Shown here: positions 8,709-15,905 of the stretch, piece after piece
Position numbering within the stretch: position 1 is the stretch's first letter
Layout of the letters: every line of letters begins with the position of its first letter
From: Tepidimonas sp. UBA997
GTDB taxonomy: Bacteria; Pseudomonadota; Gammaproteobacteria; Burkholderiales; Burkholderiaceae_C
Assembly (NCBI GenBank): GCA_002291945.1
Contig: DBAZ01000049.1
Location: forward strand, 21,764 to 69,085
Direction: 5' to 3'
DNA length: 47,322 nucleotides
The notes under the pieces: model-generated
What the model was told of the DNA's origin: nothing
Seen by the model: the letters and a program-made list of their open reading frames with translations, nothing else
Databases searched by the model: none
Program-made: the position numbers and the translations under genes

Positions 8709-9155
8709 ATGCCGCAAGTCGATCAAGGCTCCTTTCTCACCTTGCATTACCGCCTGTCGGGCCCCGACGGGCGCGACTTCATCAACACCTTCGAGGCCCA
8801 GCCCGCCACGTTGAGCTTAGGCGGCGGGGAGTTGTCACCGGCCATCGAGCAGCGCTTGCTGGGGCTGCAAGAGGGCACGCACACGGTGATCGAGCTGGCT
8901 GCGGGCGTAGCGTTCGGTGAGCGCCAGCCCGAGATGGTGCAGTGGGTGGCGCGCAAACTGCTCAACGAGCTGGGCGATCCGCGCCAGCAGTACGCTGCAG
9001 GTGACGTGGTGCAGTTCCCCACCCCCGATGGGCTGGGCAGCTACGCCGGTGCCGTGCGCGAGGTGCGCCCAGACGGTGCCGTGCTGTTCGACTTCAACCA
9101 CCCGCTGGCTGGCCAGCCGGTTCGGTTTGAAGTGCGCATCATCGGGGTGCTGTGA
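8709..9155 (+). CDS. fkpB: FKBP-type peptidyl-prolyl isomerase, SlpA/FkpB type
   Basis: 148-residue FKBP-family prolyl isomerase of the SlyD/SlpA type, a cytoplasmic folding helper. The first 70 residues form the split FKBP half (GSFLTLHYRLSGPDG, then SLGGGELSPAIEQRLLGLQEG). The flap insert domain (QYAAGDVVQFPTPDG) follows, and the FKBP fold closes with FDFNHPLAGQPVRFEVRI. The HPLAG motif is diagnostic for this group, and there is no metal-binding His-rich tail as in SlyD. The stop codon overlaps the ispH start (TGATG), a gene pair conserved in many proteobacteria. Confidence 0.95.
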   Translation: MPQVDQGSFLTLHYRLSGPDGRDFINTFEAQPATLSLGGGELSPAIEQRLLGLQEGTHTVIELAAGVAFGERQPEMVQWVARKLLNELGDPRQQYAAGDVVQFPTPDGLGSYAGAVREVRPDGAVLFDFNHPLAGQPVRFEVRIIGVL

Positions 9156-10114
9156 TGGGTACGCTGGCCGAGGTGCTGCTGGCCGAACCGCGTGGCTTTT
9201 GCGCCGGGGTGGATCGTGCGATCGAGATCGTCGAGCGTGCGCTGGAAAAATTCGGTCGGCCCATCTATGTGCGGCACGAGATCGTCCACAACACCCATGT
9301 GGTGAATGACCTCAAGGCCCGGGGCGCCATCTTCATCGAAGAGCTCGACGAGGTGCCAGCCGGAGCCACCCTGGTGTTCAGCGCCCACGGCGTGAGTCAG
9401 GCCATCCAGCGCGAAGCCGAGCGGCGCGGCTTTCGCATCTTCGACGCCACCTGCCCGCTGGTCAGCAAGGTTCACGTGGAGGTGGCCAAGCTGCACAAGG
9501 AAGGCTACGAATTCATCATGATCGGCCACAAGGGCCACCCCGAGGTCGAAGGCACCATGGGCCAGCTCGACAGCGGCATCCATCTGGTGGAAGAGGCGGG
9601 CGATGTGGCGCGGGTGCAGCCCAGCCAGACCGAAAAACTGGCCGTGGTCACGCAGACCACCCTGAGCGTGGACGATGCCGCCGAGATTGCCGCCGCCATC
9701 AAGGCACGTTTTCCCCAGATTCGTGAACCCAAGCAGCAGGACATCTGCTACGCGACCCAGAACCGGCAGGATGCGGTCAAGGTCATGAGCCGGCAGGTCG
9801 ATGCGGTCGTGGTGGTGGGCAGCCCCACCAGCTCCAACACCAACCGGCTGCGCGAACTGGCCCAGCGGCTGGGCGTGCCCGCCTTCATGGTGGAAGATGC
9901 CTCCGAGCTGCAAGACGCATGGTTCGCCGGGCGCTCGCGTATTGGTCTGACGGCAGGGGCCTCCGCGCCGGAAGATCTGGTGCAGGGCGTGCTGCAGCGG
10001 CTCAAGGCGCTGGGGGCGGTGTCGGTGCGCAGCCTCGACGGCATCCGGGAAACCACCCATTTCCCGCTGCCCAAGGGCCTGAAACTCGACCCCGGTGGGA
10101 AGCCTAGCCCCTAA
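9155..10114 (+). CDS. ispH: 4-hydroxy-3-methylbut-2-enyl diphosphate reductase
   Basis: Last enzyme of the MEP isoprenoid pathway; it reduces HMBPP to IPP and DMAPP using a 4Fe-4S cluster. The three cluster cysteines are visible at C16 (GFCAGVDRA), C100 (FDATCPLV) and C198 (QDICYAT). The catalytic Glu lies in GHPEVEGT. Length 319 is normal. A GTG three bases upstream could also start the protein. I prefer the ATG that overlaps the fkpB stop. The stop codon is 14 bases before the serS start. Confidence 0.97.
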   Translation: MGTLAEVLLAEPRGFCAGVDRAIEIVERALEKFGRPIYVRHEIVHNTHVVNDLKARGAIFIEELDEVPAGATLVFSAHGVSQAIQREAERRGFRIFDATCPLVSKVHVEVAKLHKEGYEFIMIGHKGHPEVEGTMGQLDSGIHLVEEAGDVARVQPSQTEKLAVVTQTTLSVDDAAEIAAAIKARFPQIREPKQQDICYATQNRQDAVKVMSRQVDAVVVVGSPTSSNTNRLRELAQRLGVPAFMVEDASELQDAWFAGRSRIGLTAGASAPEDLVQGVLQRLKALGAVSVRSLDGIRETTHFPLPKGLKLDPGGKPSP

Positions 10115-10127
10115 AATCGGGGCCATC

Positions 10128-11495
10128 ATGCTCGACATCACCTCCCTGCGCAAAGACCTCGACGGCGTCATCGCCCGTCTCCAGACCCGCGAAAACCCAC
10201 AGCCCTTCCTCGATGTGGTGGCCTTCGAGTCGCTCGAACACGAGCGCAAGGCCCTGCAGGTCAAGACGGAAGAGCTGCAGGCCCGCCGCAACAGCCTGTC
10301 CAAGCAGATCGGCATGCTCAAGGGCAAGGGCCAGCACGCCGAGGCCGATGCCGTGATGGCCGAAGTCGGCGCACTCAAGGGTGAGTTGGAGGCTTCGGCC
10401 GCACGGCTCGACCAGATTCAGGCCGAGCTGCAGGCGCTGCTGCTGGCGCTGCCCAACCTGCCGCATGAAAGCGTGCCGGTTGGCGCCGATGCGCAGGGCA
10501 ATGTGGAATTGCGACGCTGGAGTCCGCAAGGCGGGCTGGGGGGCAACCCGCCCGAGCTGGGCTTCACGCCCAAAGACCACGTGGAACTGGCCGAACCGCT
10601 GGGGCTGGACTTCGAAACGGGTGCCAAGCTCAGCGGCTCGCGCTTCGTGGTGATGAAGGGCCGCGTGGCCCGCCTGCACCGTGCGCTGGCCCAGTTCATG
10701 CTCGACGTGCAGACCCAGCAGCACGGCTACACCGAGTGCTACACCCCCTACATCGTCAACGCCAGCACGCTGCGCGGCACCGGCCAGTTGCCCAAGTTCG
10801 CGGCCGACCTGTTCGCCGCCAACAAGGGTGGCCAAGAAAGTGGTCAAGAGGACGGGCAGGCGGGCGGGCATGCGGCTGCTCAGGCGGGTGGCGAGTCGGC
10901 CATGTACCTGATTCCCACCAGCGAGGTGACGCTGACCAACTTCGTGCGCGACGCGATCGTGGCCGAGGCCGATTTGCCGATCAAGCTGACGGCGCACACC
11001 CCGTGCTTCCGTTCCGAAGCCGGGTCGGCCGGGCGCGACACGCGCGGCCTGATCCGCCAGCATCAGTTCGACAAGGTCGAAATGGTGCAGATCGTCCACC
11101 CCGACCAGAGCTACCAGGCGCTGGAAGAAATGACCGGCCACGCCGAGGCCGTGCTGCAGAAGCTGGGCCTGCCGTACCGCGTGCTGGCCCTGTGTACGGG
11201 CGACATGGGGTTTGGTGCCACCCGCACGCACGACCTGGAGGTCTGGCTGCCGGGGCAGAACACCTACCGCGAAATCAGCTCCGTCAGCAATTGCGAAGCC
11301 TTCCAGGCGCGCCGCCTGCAGGCCCGCTTCAAAAACGCTCAAGGCAAGAACGAACTGGTGCATACCCTCAACGGCTCCGGCTTGGCCGTCGGCCGCACAC
11401 TGGTGGCGGTGCTGGAAAACTACCAGAACGCCGACGGCCGCATCACCGTGCCCGTGCTGCTGCGGCCCTACCTGGGTGGCTTGGAAGTGCTGTGA
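10128..11495 (+). CDS. serS: seryl-tRNA synthetase
   Basis: Class II synthetase that charges tRNA-Ser (and tRNA-Sec where present). An N-terminal antiparallel coiled coil (about 30-105) binds the long variable arm. The catalytic core shows motif 2 (FRSEAGSAGRDTRGLIRQHQ) and motif 3 (NGSGLAVGRTLVAVLENYQ), with YLIPTSEVTLTN before them. A Gly/Gln/Ala-rich low-complexity insertion of roughly 25 residues (about 233-257) lies just before YLIPTSEV and makes the protein longer than most. The ATG at 10128 is preferred because it gives the standard MLDITSLRKD N-terminus. The stop codon falls inside a 9-base near-perfect tandem repeat. Confidence 0.97.
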   Translation: MLDITSLRKDLDGVIARLQTRENPQPFLDVVAFESLEHERKALQVKTEELQARRNSLSKQIGMLKGKGQHAEADAVMAEVGALKGELEASAARLDQIQAELQALLLALPNLPHESVPVGADAQGNVELRRWSPQGGLGGNPPELGFTPKDHVELAEPLGLDFETGAKLSGSRFVVMKGRVARLHRALAQFMLDVQTQQHGYTECYTPYIVNASTLRGTGQLPKFAADLFAANKGGQESGQEDGQAGGHAAAQAGGESAMYLIPTSEVTLTNFVRDAIVAEADLPIKLTAHTPCFRSEAGSAGRDTRGLIRQHQFDKVEMVQIVHPDQSYQALEEMTGHAEAVLQKLGLPYRVLALCTGDMGFGATRTHDLEVWLPGQNTYREISSVSNCEAFQARRLQARFKNAQGKNELVHTLNGSGLAVGRTLVAVLENYQNADGRITVPVLLRPYLGGLEVL

Positions 11496-11682
11496 GTGCT
11501 GAGCGCTCAACCCGCTGACCTGCCAGTTTGAGGAAGGGGCTGGCGCGTCATCCGGTGGCGGCCATGATGATGGTCCGGCTCGCGGTGGTTCAGGCACCAA
11601 ACTGCCAACGCCAGAGCCACACCTTGTTCAAGGACGCGCTGCTCATTCTGCCGGGCCTTTGGTGACTGTTAGAGTTGACCCT
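11496..11682. other. intergenic spacer with no gene seen
   Basis: I see no protein or RNA gene here on either strand, and no tRNA-Ser, although that would be a natural neighbour of serS. The only structure is a 7-base inverted repeat, CAGTTTG near 11523 and CAAACTG near 11599, with about 70 bases between the arms. That is too weak to call a terminator. Confidence 0.5.
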
Positions 11683-12285
11683 ATGGAATTCCTGTTTCCC
11701 CTACTTGTGCTGGTCGCGATTTTTCATGTCGTCAAGATACGTGATCAACGGCGTCGCATTCTCCTCTTGGGACGGTATTTGCAGCAATACCAGATCGAAA
11801 AGCTGATGGAAACCGTGCTTGAAGGCTATCTGCGCGCCTTGGGCGAAAAAGACGAAGATCGTCGGCAGTCGATCTGGCGCATGCTCGAAGACGCCGAAAC
11901 CCGACTGAGTGATCAACTGCAGCAACTGGCCAAGGACTTTTCCCAAATCTGGGGCGATCAAGTGCTGGTCAGCACCCTGCCGATTGCCCTGCCGCTGGCC
12001 GACAAACTGGCCCCGCAAGCGACATTTGACATGCGCCGGGCCTTGCAACTTCACGCCGACGGCGTTGCTCAGGTAGCCGCCAACGAAGCGGGCCGTTCCG
12101 AGCGAGACAAGGCGTTCATGCTGACTGCCGAAATTTTGCTTTTCCAGCACACCTGTCACTGGTTCTGTCGCTCGAAAACCGTGGCGTCTGCCCGCATGCT
12201 GGCGCGCCATGCGACCCATTACGGGCAGTTGCTGGAAGCGGTCTCGCCTGTCACTCGGGAAGCCTATCGGCGCCTGTGTCGCTGA
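11683..12285 (+). CDS. hypothetical protein with one N-terminal membrane helix
   Basis: 200-residue protein of no family I recognise. Residues 2-16 are a hydrophobic helix followed at once by a positive patch (KIRDQRRR), which suggests a signal anchor with the bulk of the protein cytoplasmic. The rest is predicted largely helical and charged (IEKLMETVLEGYLRAL, then MLEDAETRLSDQLQQL), without a signature motif. A Cys-containing segment, QHTCHWFCRS, lies near residue 160. I start at the ATG at 11683, because an upstream GTG would place eight unrelated residues before the membrane helix. The stop codon sits inside a perfect 13-base tandem duplication. Confidence 0.7.
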   Translation: MEFLFPLLVLVAIFHVVKIRDQRRRILLLGRYLQQYQIEKLMETVLEGYLRALGEKDEDRRQSIWRMLEDAETRLSDQLQQLAKDFSQIWGDQVLVSTLPIALPLADKLAPQATFDMRRALQLHADGVAQVAANEAGRSERDKAFMLTAEILLFQHTCHWFCRSKTVASARMLARHATHYGQLLEAVSPVTREAYRRLCR

Positions 12286-12358
12286 GTTCTGTCGCTGAGT
12301 TCCTGCGGGCTGGTAAGATTTCACCAAGTCATCCTTTGCACGCAACAGATTTAGCACC

Positions 12359-12703
12359 ATGCACATTCAGCTCAATACCGACGCCAGCATCCATGGGTCC
12401 GATTCCATGAATGAATGGGCCACCCGAGAACTCACGGATCGGCTGGCCCGCTTTCGGGATCACATCACCCGCGTGGAAGTGCATCTGACGGACATTAACG
12501 GCGCTCGCGGTGGTGAGCTCGACAAACGCTGTGTGCTGGAAGTGCGCCTGGCGGGTCGCCAGCCCCTGGCGGTAACGCATGTGGCCGATCGCGTGGCCGA
12601 TGCCCTGGTGGGCGCATGCACCAAGCTTCAACACGCACTCGATGCGGCATTGGGCAAAGATCGGGATGCACACCGCCGCGACACCATACGCGGCGGCGCT
12701 TGA
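12359..12703 (+). CDS. HPF/RaiA family ribosome-associated protein
   Basis: 114-residue protein resembling the S30AE/HPF/YfiA family that binds the 30S decoding site and promotes ribosome hibernation. It has the beta-alpha-beta-beta-beta-alpha pattern: an opening strand (MHIQLNTDA), a helix (WATRELTDRLARFRDHI), then VEVHLTDINGARGG, the KRCVLEVRLAG strand, AVTHVADRVADALVGA and a charged tail. It has no long C-terminal domain, so it is a short type. This looks like the diverged betaproteobacterial HPF-like paralogue rather than the rpoN-linked copy, because no rpoN or pts genes are nearby. Confidence 0.8.
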   Translation: MHIQLNTDASIHGSDSMNEWATRELTDRLARFRDHITRVEVHLTDINGARGGELDKRCVLEVRLAGRQPLAVTHVADRVADALVGACTKLQHALDAALGKDRDAHRRDTIRGGA

Positions 12704-12713
12704 TGGCTGCGTC

Positions 12714-13274
12714 CTACCGGACGGACACAGCGTCTGTCAGGCGGTAAAAAAAACCCAGTGCGTCATTGGCGAGGACGTGAAAACGCCCCTCCACCACCAT
12801 GCCTTCCATGGTGTAGCGTATGGGGCTGCGCGCGATCACCTGGATGATGCTTTCCGCGCCGCCAGGCGAGCAGAACGGGCAAGTCAGGGGCACTGATGAC
12901 AGCAGAAAAGTGGATTGTCGCTCCCCAGGGTCCAGTGGTGCCATGAAGCCCTGCAGCCGAACCTTTTTTTGATGCAATGCCAGGACTTCTGGGGCATACA
13001 CCGGCACCATGCGCGAGCGCTCCACCCGGTGACTGACTTGCGCCAGGGTGGACCAGGGGATCACATCGTCGCGACGGGGCAGCGGGGCAAAAGCACTCAG
13101 AGGGCTGTGGTAGCCGGTCCCGCGCCCCTCTGCCAGAGGGTTGGCACCGGTTCTGTCCTCGGGCATTGAGGGGTTTTGTGCCTGGGCAGGCAAGCTCAGC
13201 ACAGGCGCAACGCCAGTCGCCGCCAGCCAAGTCAGCCAGCGGCGGCGTTGCATAGCGAACCGATCAGTGGACAT
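12714..13274 (-). CDS. exported DUF3299 family protein of a putative metal-transport operon
   Basis: 186-residue protein with an N-terminal export signal containing an Arg run (AMQRRRWLTWLAATG) and a likely cleavage after AQA. Tat export is possible. The mature part carries the DUF3299 pattern: VRLQGFMAPLDPGERQSTFL, then VPLTCPFC and a region near AESIIQV, with the CPFC pair replacing the CxH type often seen. DUF3299 proteins are small periplasmic or membrane-attached proteins often found beside Zur-controlled ABC systems. It is the last gene of the leftward operon and overlaps the preceding gene by 11 bases. The start could also be the ATG at 13253, seven codons further in. Confidence 0.7.
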   Translation of the reverse strand: MSTDRFAMQRRRWLTWLAATGVAPVLSLPAQAQNPSMPEDRTGANPLAEGRGTGYHSPLSAFAPLPRRDDVIPWSTLAQVSHRVERSRMVPVYAPEVLALHQKKVRLQGFMAPLDPGERQSTFLLSSVPLTCPFCSPGGAESIIQVIARSPIRYTMEGMVVEGRFHVLANDALGFFYRLTDAVSVR

Positions 13275-13503
13275 GGCGCATGCCGCAATAGCGCCCGATA
13301 CCCAGACCCCGGCAGGCGGCTTGCAGTTGCTGGTGGCACACGCTTTTTTCTCGTCCGGACTCCAGACACTGTGCGGCCGCTTCGTGGGCGGCGGCCATGG
13401 CACGATGGCGGGTAATGTCTTCCTGGATCTGCTGGGGAGTGTGGGCAATGGCCGGCAAACCAAAGACGGCCACACACAGCAGGGTAACAAGGGATTTTTT
13501 CAT
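13264..13503 (-). CDS. small exported Cys/His protein, unknown family
   Basis: 79-residue protein with a clear signal peptide (MKKSLVTLLCVAVFGLPAIA, cleavage before HTPQQ). The mature 59 residues form helices rich in Ala, His and Gln, with four cysteines (AAQCLESGR, SVCHQQL, AACRGLG, RYCGM). The protein ends with the metal-ligand-like tail CGMRHVH, and the mature N-terminus also begins with His. I recognise the general type from Burkholderiales but cannot name a family. Position between an FtsX permease (3-base gap) and a DUF3299 protein under a Fur-family regulator suggests a periplasmic metal-binding or metal-handing role. That role is inference. Confidence 0.75.
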   Translation of the reverse strand: MKKSLVTLLCVAVFGLPAIAHTPQQIQEDITRHRAMAAAHEAAAQCLESGREKSVCHQQLQAACRGLGIGRYCGMRHVH

Positions 13504-13506
13504 GAG

Positions 13507-14718
13507 TCAACTCCGGTTGAGCAGGGTGAGAACATCCAGCCGCCAGACCCGCCAGGCGGGCAAGGCGGTGGCCAGCACGGCGACAACACAAGCAGTCACC
13601 GCAATCCATGCCAGCGTAGGCGTCCAGTGCCAGGCTTGCACCAGACTGGCCGCGCCGGGTGGCAACCAGAAACCCATGGCCAGCAGCAGGAACTGTGACA
13701 ACAGCACACCGGCCAAGGCCGTCGGCAGCACCAGGGTCAGGGATTCTGAAAAGAGCAACGACACCGTCAGGCGAGGGCTGGCCCCCAGCATGCGCAACAT
13801 GGCCAGATCGGCTTGGCGTTCCTGTACCGCCGACCACAGGGCCACAAACACCGACAAGCCAGCCATCAGCAGCAAGACGACACCAAAACCCTGCAGGACT
13901 TGGGTGGCGGCGCTAAACAGGACCAGCAGCCGGGTGATTTCTTGCGCAGGGGCGGCCGCCTGCATCGGGGTGGAACTGTTGATGAAGCGCGGGAAAGTGA
14001 CTGCAGCCAGCGGGGTGGTGTAGCGCACCAGCGCCATCGTGATTTCGCGTTCCGCCTGCAGGTCGGCGCGTTCGGCCGCAGTCATCTCTTCGTAGCCGTG
14101 CAGGTCGTCGTGGACTTTCCAGACCGATTCGGTCGAGGTCAGTGCCAGCCGGTCGAGTACGCAGCCGCAAGGTGCCAGTATGCCGGTCACCGCGTAGGGC
14201 GCGTAGTCGTGCGCATGCCCACCCGCGCCCAGGCCGTGGATGCCGACAAAGGTTTGCCCGAGTTGCAGGCCGGTGGTGTGTGCCACCTGAGCGCCCAGCA
14301 CGGCATCCAGGGGGTGATCCCACAACCGGCCTTGGGCGATGGTCGCCCCGTAGTGGGTCACGTAGTCGTGAGTGGTCCCAACAATCCGGTAACCGGCCAG
14401 GTTGTCGCCCAGGCTCAGGGGAATGATTTGCTTGACATGCGGATGCTCCCGCAGGGCTTGCACGTCGCTGAGCAGAACGTTGCCGGGGGGCACGTCGAGG
14501 TGGAACACCCCGGCCATGATGAGTTGCAAGGGGCTGCCCTTGGCACCAATGACCACGTCGATGCCAGCCAGATCGCGCGTGAAGGCTTGGCCGATCTGGT
14601 CACGCGCGGAAAAAACGAAGGCCATGGCTGCGAAGCCCAGCGTCAGCATGAGGGCGTTGAGCGCGGTCGACAAGGGGCGGGACTTCAGGTAGCGCCAGGC
14701 CAGTTGCAGGGTGTTCAT
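13507..14718 (-). CDS. FtsX-type ABC permease with His/Cys loop
   Basis: 403-residue inner-membrane permease of the MacB/FtsX type: one helix near the N-terminus (about 20-37), a periplasmic domain, then three helices (about 280-310, 335-360, 375-395). The first helix is preceded by the typical LAWRYLKSRPLSTALN. The periplasmic domain carries GLGAGGHAHDYAPY and, shortly after, APCGCVLD, a cluster of potential metal ligands not usual for FtsX proteins. The start overlaps the ATPase gene by 4 bases (ATGA), so the two are coupled. It resembles the permease of the Vibrio ZrgABCDE zinc system in neighbourhood; I have not compared sequences. Confidence 0.87.
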   Translation of the reverse strand: MNTLQLAWRYLKSRPLSTALNALMLTLGFAAMAFVFSARDQIGQAFTRDLAGIDVVIGAKGSPLQLIMAGVFHLDVPPGNVLLSDVQALREHPHVKQIIPLSLGDNLAGYRIVGTTHDYVTHYGATIAQGRLWDHPLDAVLGAQVAHTTGLQLGQTFVGIHGLGAGGHAHDYAPYAVTGILAPCGCVLDRLALTSTESVWKVHDDLHGYEEMTAAERADLQAEREITMALVRYTTPLAAVTFPRFINSSTPMQAAAPAQEITRLLVLFSAATQVLQGFGVVLLLMAGLSVFVALWSAVQERQADLAMLRMLGASPRLTVSLLFSESLTLVLPTALAGVLLSQFLLLAMGFWLPPGAASLVQAWHWTPTLAWIAVTACVVAVLATALPAWRVWRLDVLTLLNRS

Positions 14719-15359
14719 GGCTGCGCCTCCAGCCAGAGGGTTTGCGCACCGCAAAGTGCCTGGACTGCCCTTTGATCGTGCGTGGCCACGACCAGCGTTC
14801 GGCCGCTTTCCCGGGTATGTTCCTGCAAGAGAGCCATGGCCTCGCCTGCAAGGTCGTCATCCAGGCTGGCCGTGGGTTCATCTGCCAGAATCAGGGCCGG
14901 TTGAAGCAGCAGGGCTCGGGCCAGTGCGACCCGCAGGGCTTGCCCGCCAGACAATGCATGCGGACGCTGCCGCATCAAACCCTGGAGGCCCAGACGCCGC
15001 ACGAGCGTGGCCTGATGGTCAGGGTTGGGCGTCCGCCCAGATGCAAAAGCAACCAGGGCCAGGTTGTCCTGCACGTTCAGCGCCGGACTCAAGCGGCCGC
15101 CCTGCGGCAAAAACCCAATCGTCATACTGCGCCAAGCATCGCGTTGAGTCTGGGTGAGCCGTGACAGAGGCTGATCGCCGACGATCAATTCCCCCTCGGT
15201 GGGCGTGAGCAGGCCGGATACCAGTGCCAGCCAGGTGGATTTGCCGCTGCCTGAAGGGCCGCGTAGTAGCAGGGTCTGGCCCGTCGGCAGTGCGATGTCG
15301 GGAAACCGCAGCCGAGCACTGTTCGGCCATGTCATGGAAACGGCATGCGTGGCAATCAT
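14715..15359 (-). CDS. ABC transporter ATP-binding protein (LolD/MacB type)
   Basis: 214-residue cytoplasmic ATPase that powers the FtsX-type permease next to it. Walker A is GPSGSGKST at 34-42, the signature LSGGQ at 136-140, Walker B LILADEPT ending at D160-E161-P-T, and the H-loop is in VVATHDQRA. The protein is shorter than typical LolD by a few residues and the Q-loop reads FLPQGGRL. The start overlaps the regulator gene by 4 bases. It belongs to the type 7 ABC group that couples to MacB-like permeases rather than to classic ZnuC-type importers. Confidence 0.92.
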   Translation of the reverse strand: MIATHAVSMTWPNSARLRFPDIALPTGQTLLLRGPSGSGKSTWLALVSGLLTPTEGELIVGDQPLSRLTQTQRDAWRSMTIGFLPQGGRLSPALNVQDNLALVAFASGRTPNPDHQATLVRRLGLQGLMRQRPHALSGGQALRVALARALLLQPALILADEPTASLDDDLAGEAMALLQEHTRESGRTLVVATHDQRAVQALCGAQTLWLEAQP

Positions 15360-15826
15360 GGGGGCGAACTGGCGCAGCCGGCACAGGTGCCGTGAATGGT
15401 GAAGTCGAGGCGCTCGGCATGATGACCCATGGCGGCGAGCGCGTTTTGCAAGGTTTGCGCCATTTCGCGTGCCTTGGCTTTGGCTGGCTCCAACGCCACC
15501 AGGCGATGGCAGGCGTCGCATTCGAATCGTGGGTGCAATGTGCCCGCAGGTTGATCCCCGATCCAGGCAAACCGCCACACACGGCCCGATGCATCGGCAT
15601 GGCGTTCCAGCAGTCCGCAGGCCGCGAGTCGGTCGAGCAACCGGTATAGCGTGACACGGTTGATGTCCACGCCGTGCTGATGCAGACGATCGAGGACTTC
15701 GGCATGCGAAGGCCCCCAACCTGGGTCGGAAGCAAAAAGCATCAGGACCGAGCGGGTCGCGGCCGTGAACCGAAGCCCGGATTGGTGCAGCCGTTCTGTC
15801 CAGCCTGAAAGGGTTGATTCATTCAT
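15356..15826 (-). CDS. Fur family metal-responsive regulator (Zur-like)
   Basis: 156-residue winged-helix repressor. The DNA-binding half shows the family pattern: a first helix, LRFTAATRSVLMLF, then the recognition-helix segment INRVTLYRLLDRLAACGLL. The C-terminal half has the two structural zinc cysteine pairs CDAC and CAGC that distinguish Fur/Zur proteins with a ZnS4 site, and an upstream His (TLHPRFE). It heads a five-gene operon with transport and exported metal-ligand proteins, which suggests Zur rather than iron Fur. An alternative ATG lies three codons upstream at 15835. It is divergent from guaD, and candidate operator repeats lie between the two. Confidence 0.9.
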   Translation of the reverse strand: MNESTLSGWTERLHQSGLRFTAATRSVLMLFASDPGWGPSHAEVLDRLHQHGVDINRVTLYRLLDRLAACGLLERHADASGRVWRFAWIGDQPAGTLHPRFECDACHRLVALEPAKAKAREMAQTLQNALAAMGHHAERLDFTIHGTCAGCASSPP

Positions 15827-15842
15827 GGGATGCATGACTGAT

Positions 15843-15859
15843 TGTTGCAACTCTGTTGC
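15843..15859. promoter_or_regulatory. candidate operator: two TGTTGC repeats one helical turn apart
   Basis: TGTTGC occurs at 15843-15848 and again at 15854-15859, 11 bases apart, in the 79-base spacer between the Fur-family gene and guaD. The first copy is part of the self-complementary octamer GTTGCAAC. A CATAAT -10-like element reading toward the regulator lies at 15872-15877, so the repeats would fall around the regulator's transcription start. This suits autorepression and possibly control of guaD. It does not match the well-known GTTATANNATAAC Zur box, so the assignment rests on position and symmetry only. Confidence 0.4.
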
Positions 15860-15905
15860 GAAAGTTCCTGCATTATGCCGCTGGAAACGCGGTAAGCTCC
15901 AACGC

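Noticed and set aside
11496..11682. Possible tRNA-Ser after serS
   Set aside because: No cloverleaf, no T-loop GGTTCGAATCC-type sequence and no CCA end.
13264..15826. Lipoprotein-release (LolCDE) system
   Set aside because: The permease carries a metal-ligand-rich loop and only one permease gene exists; the Fur-type regulator and small Cys/His protein do not fit Lol.
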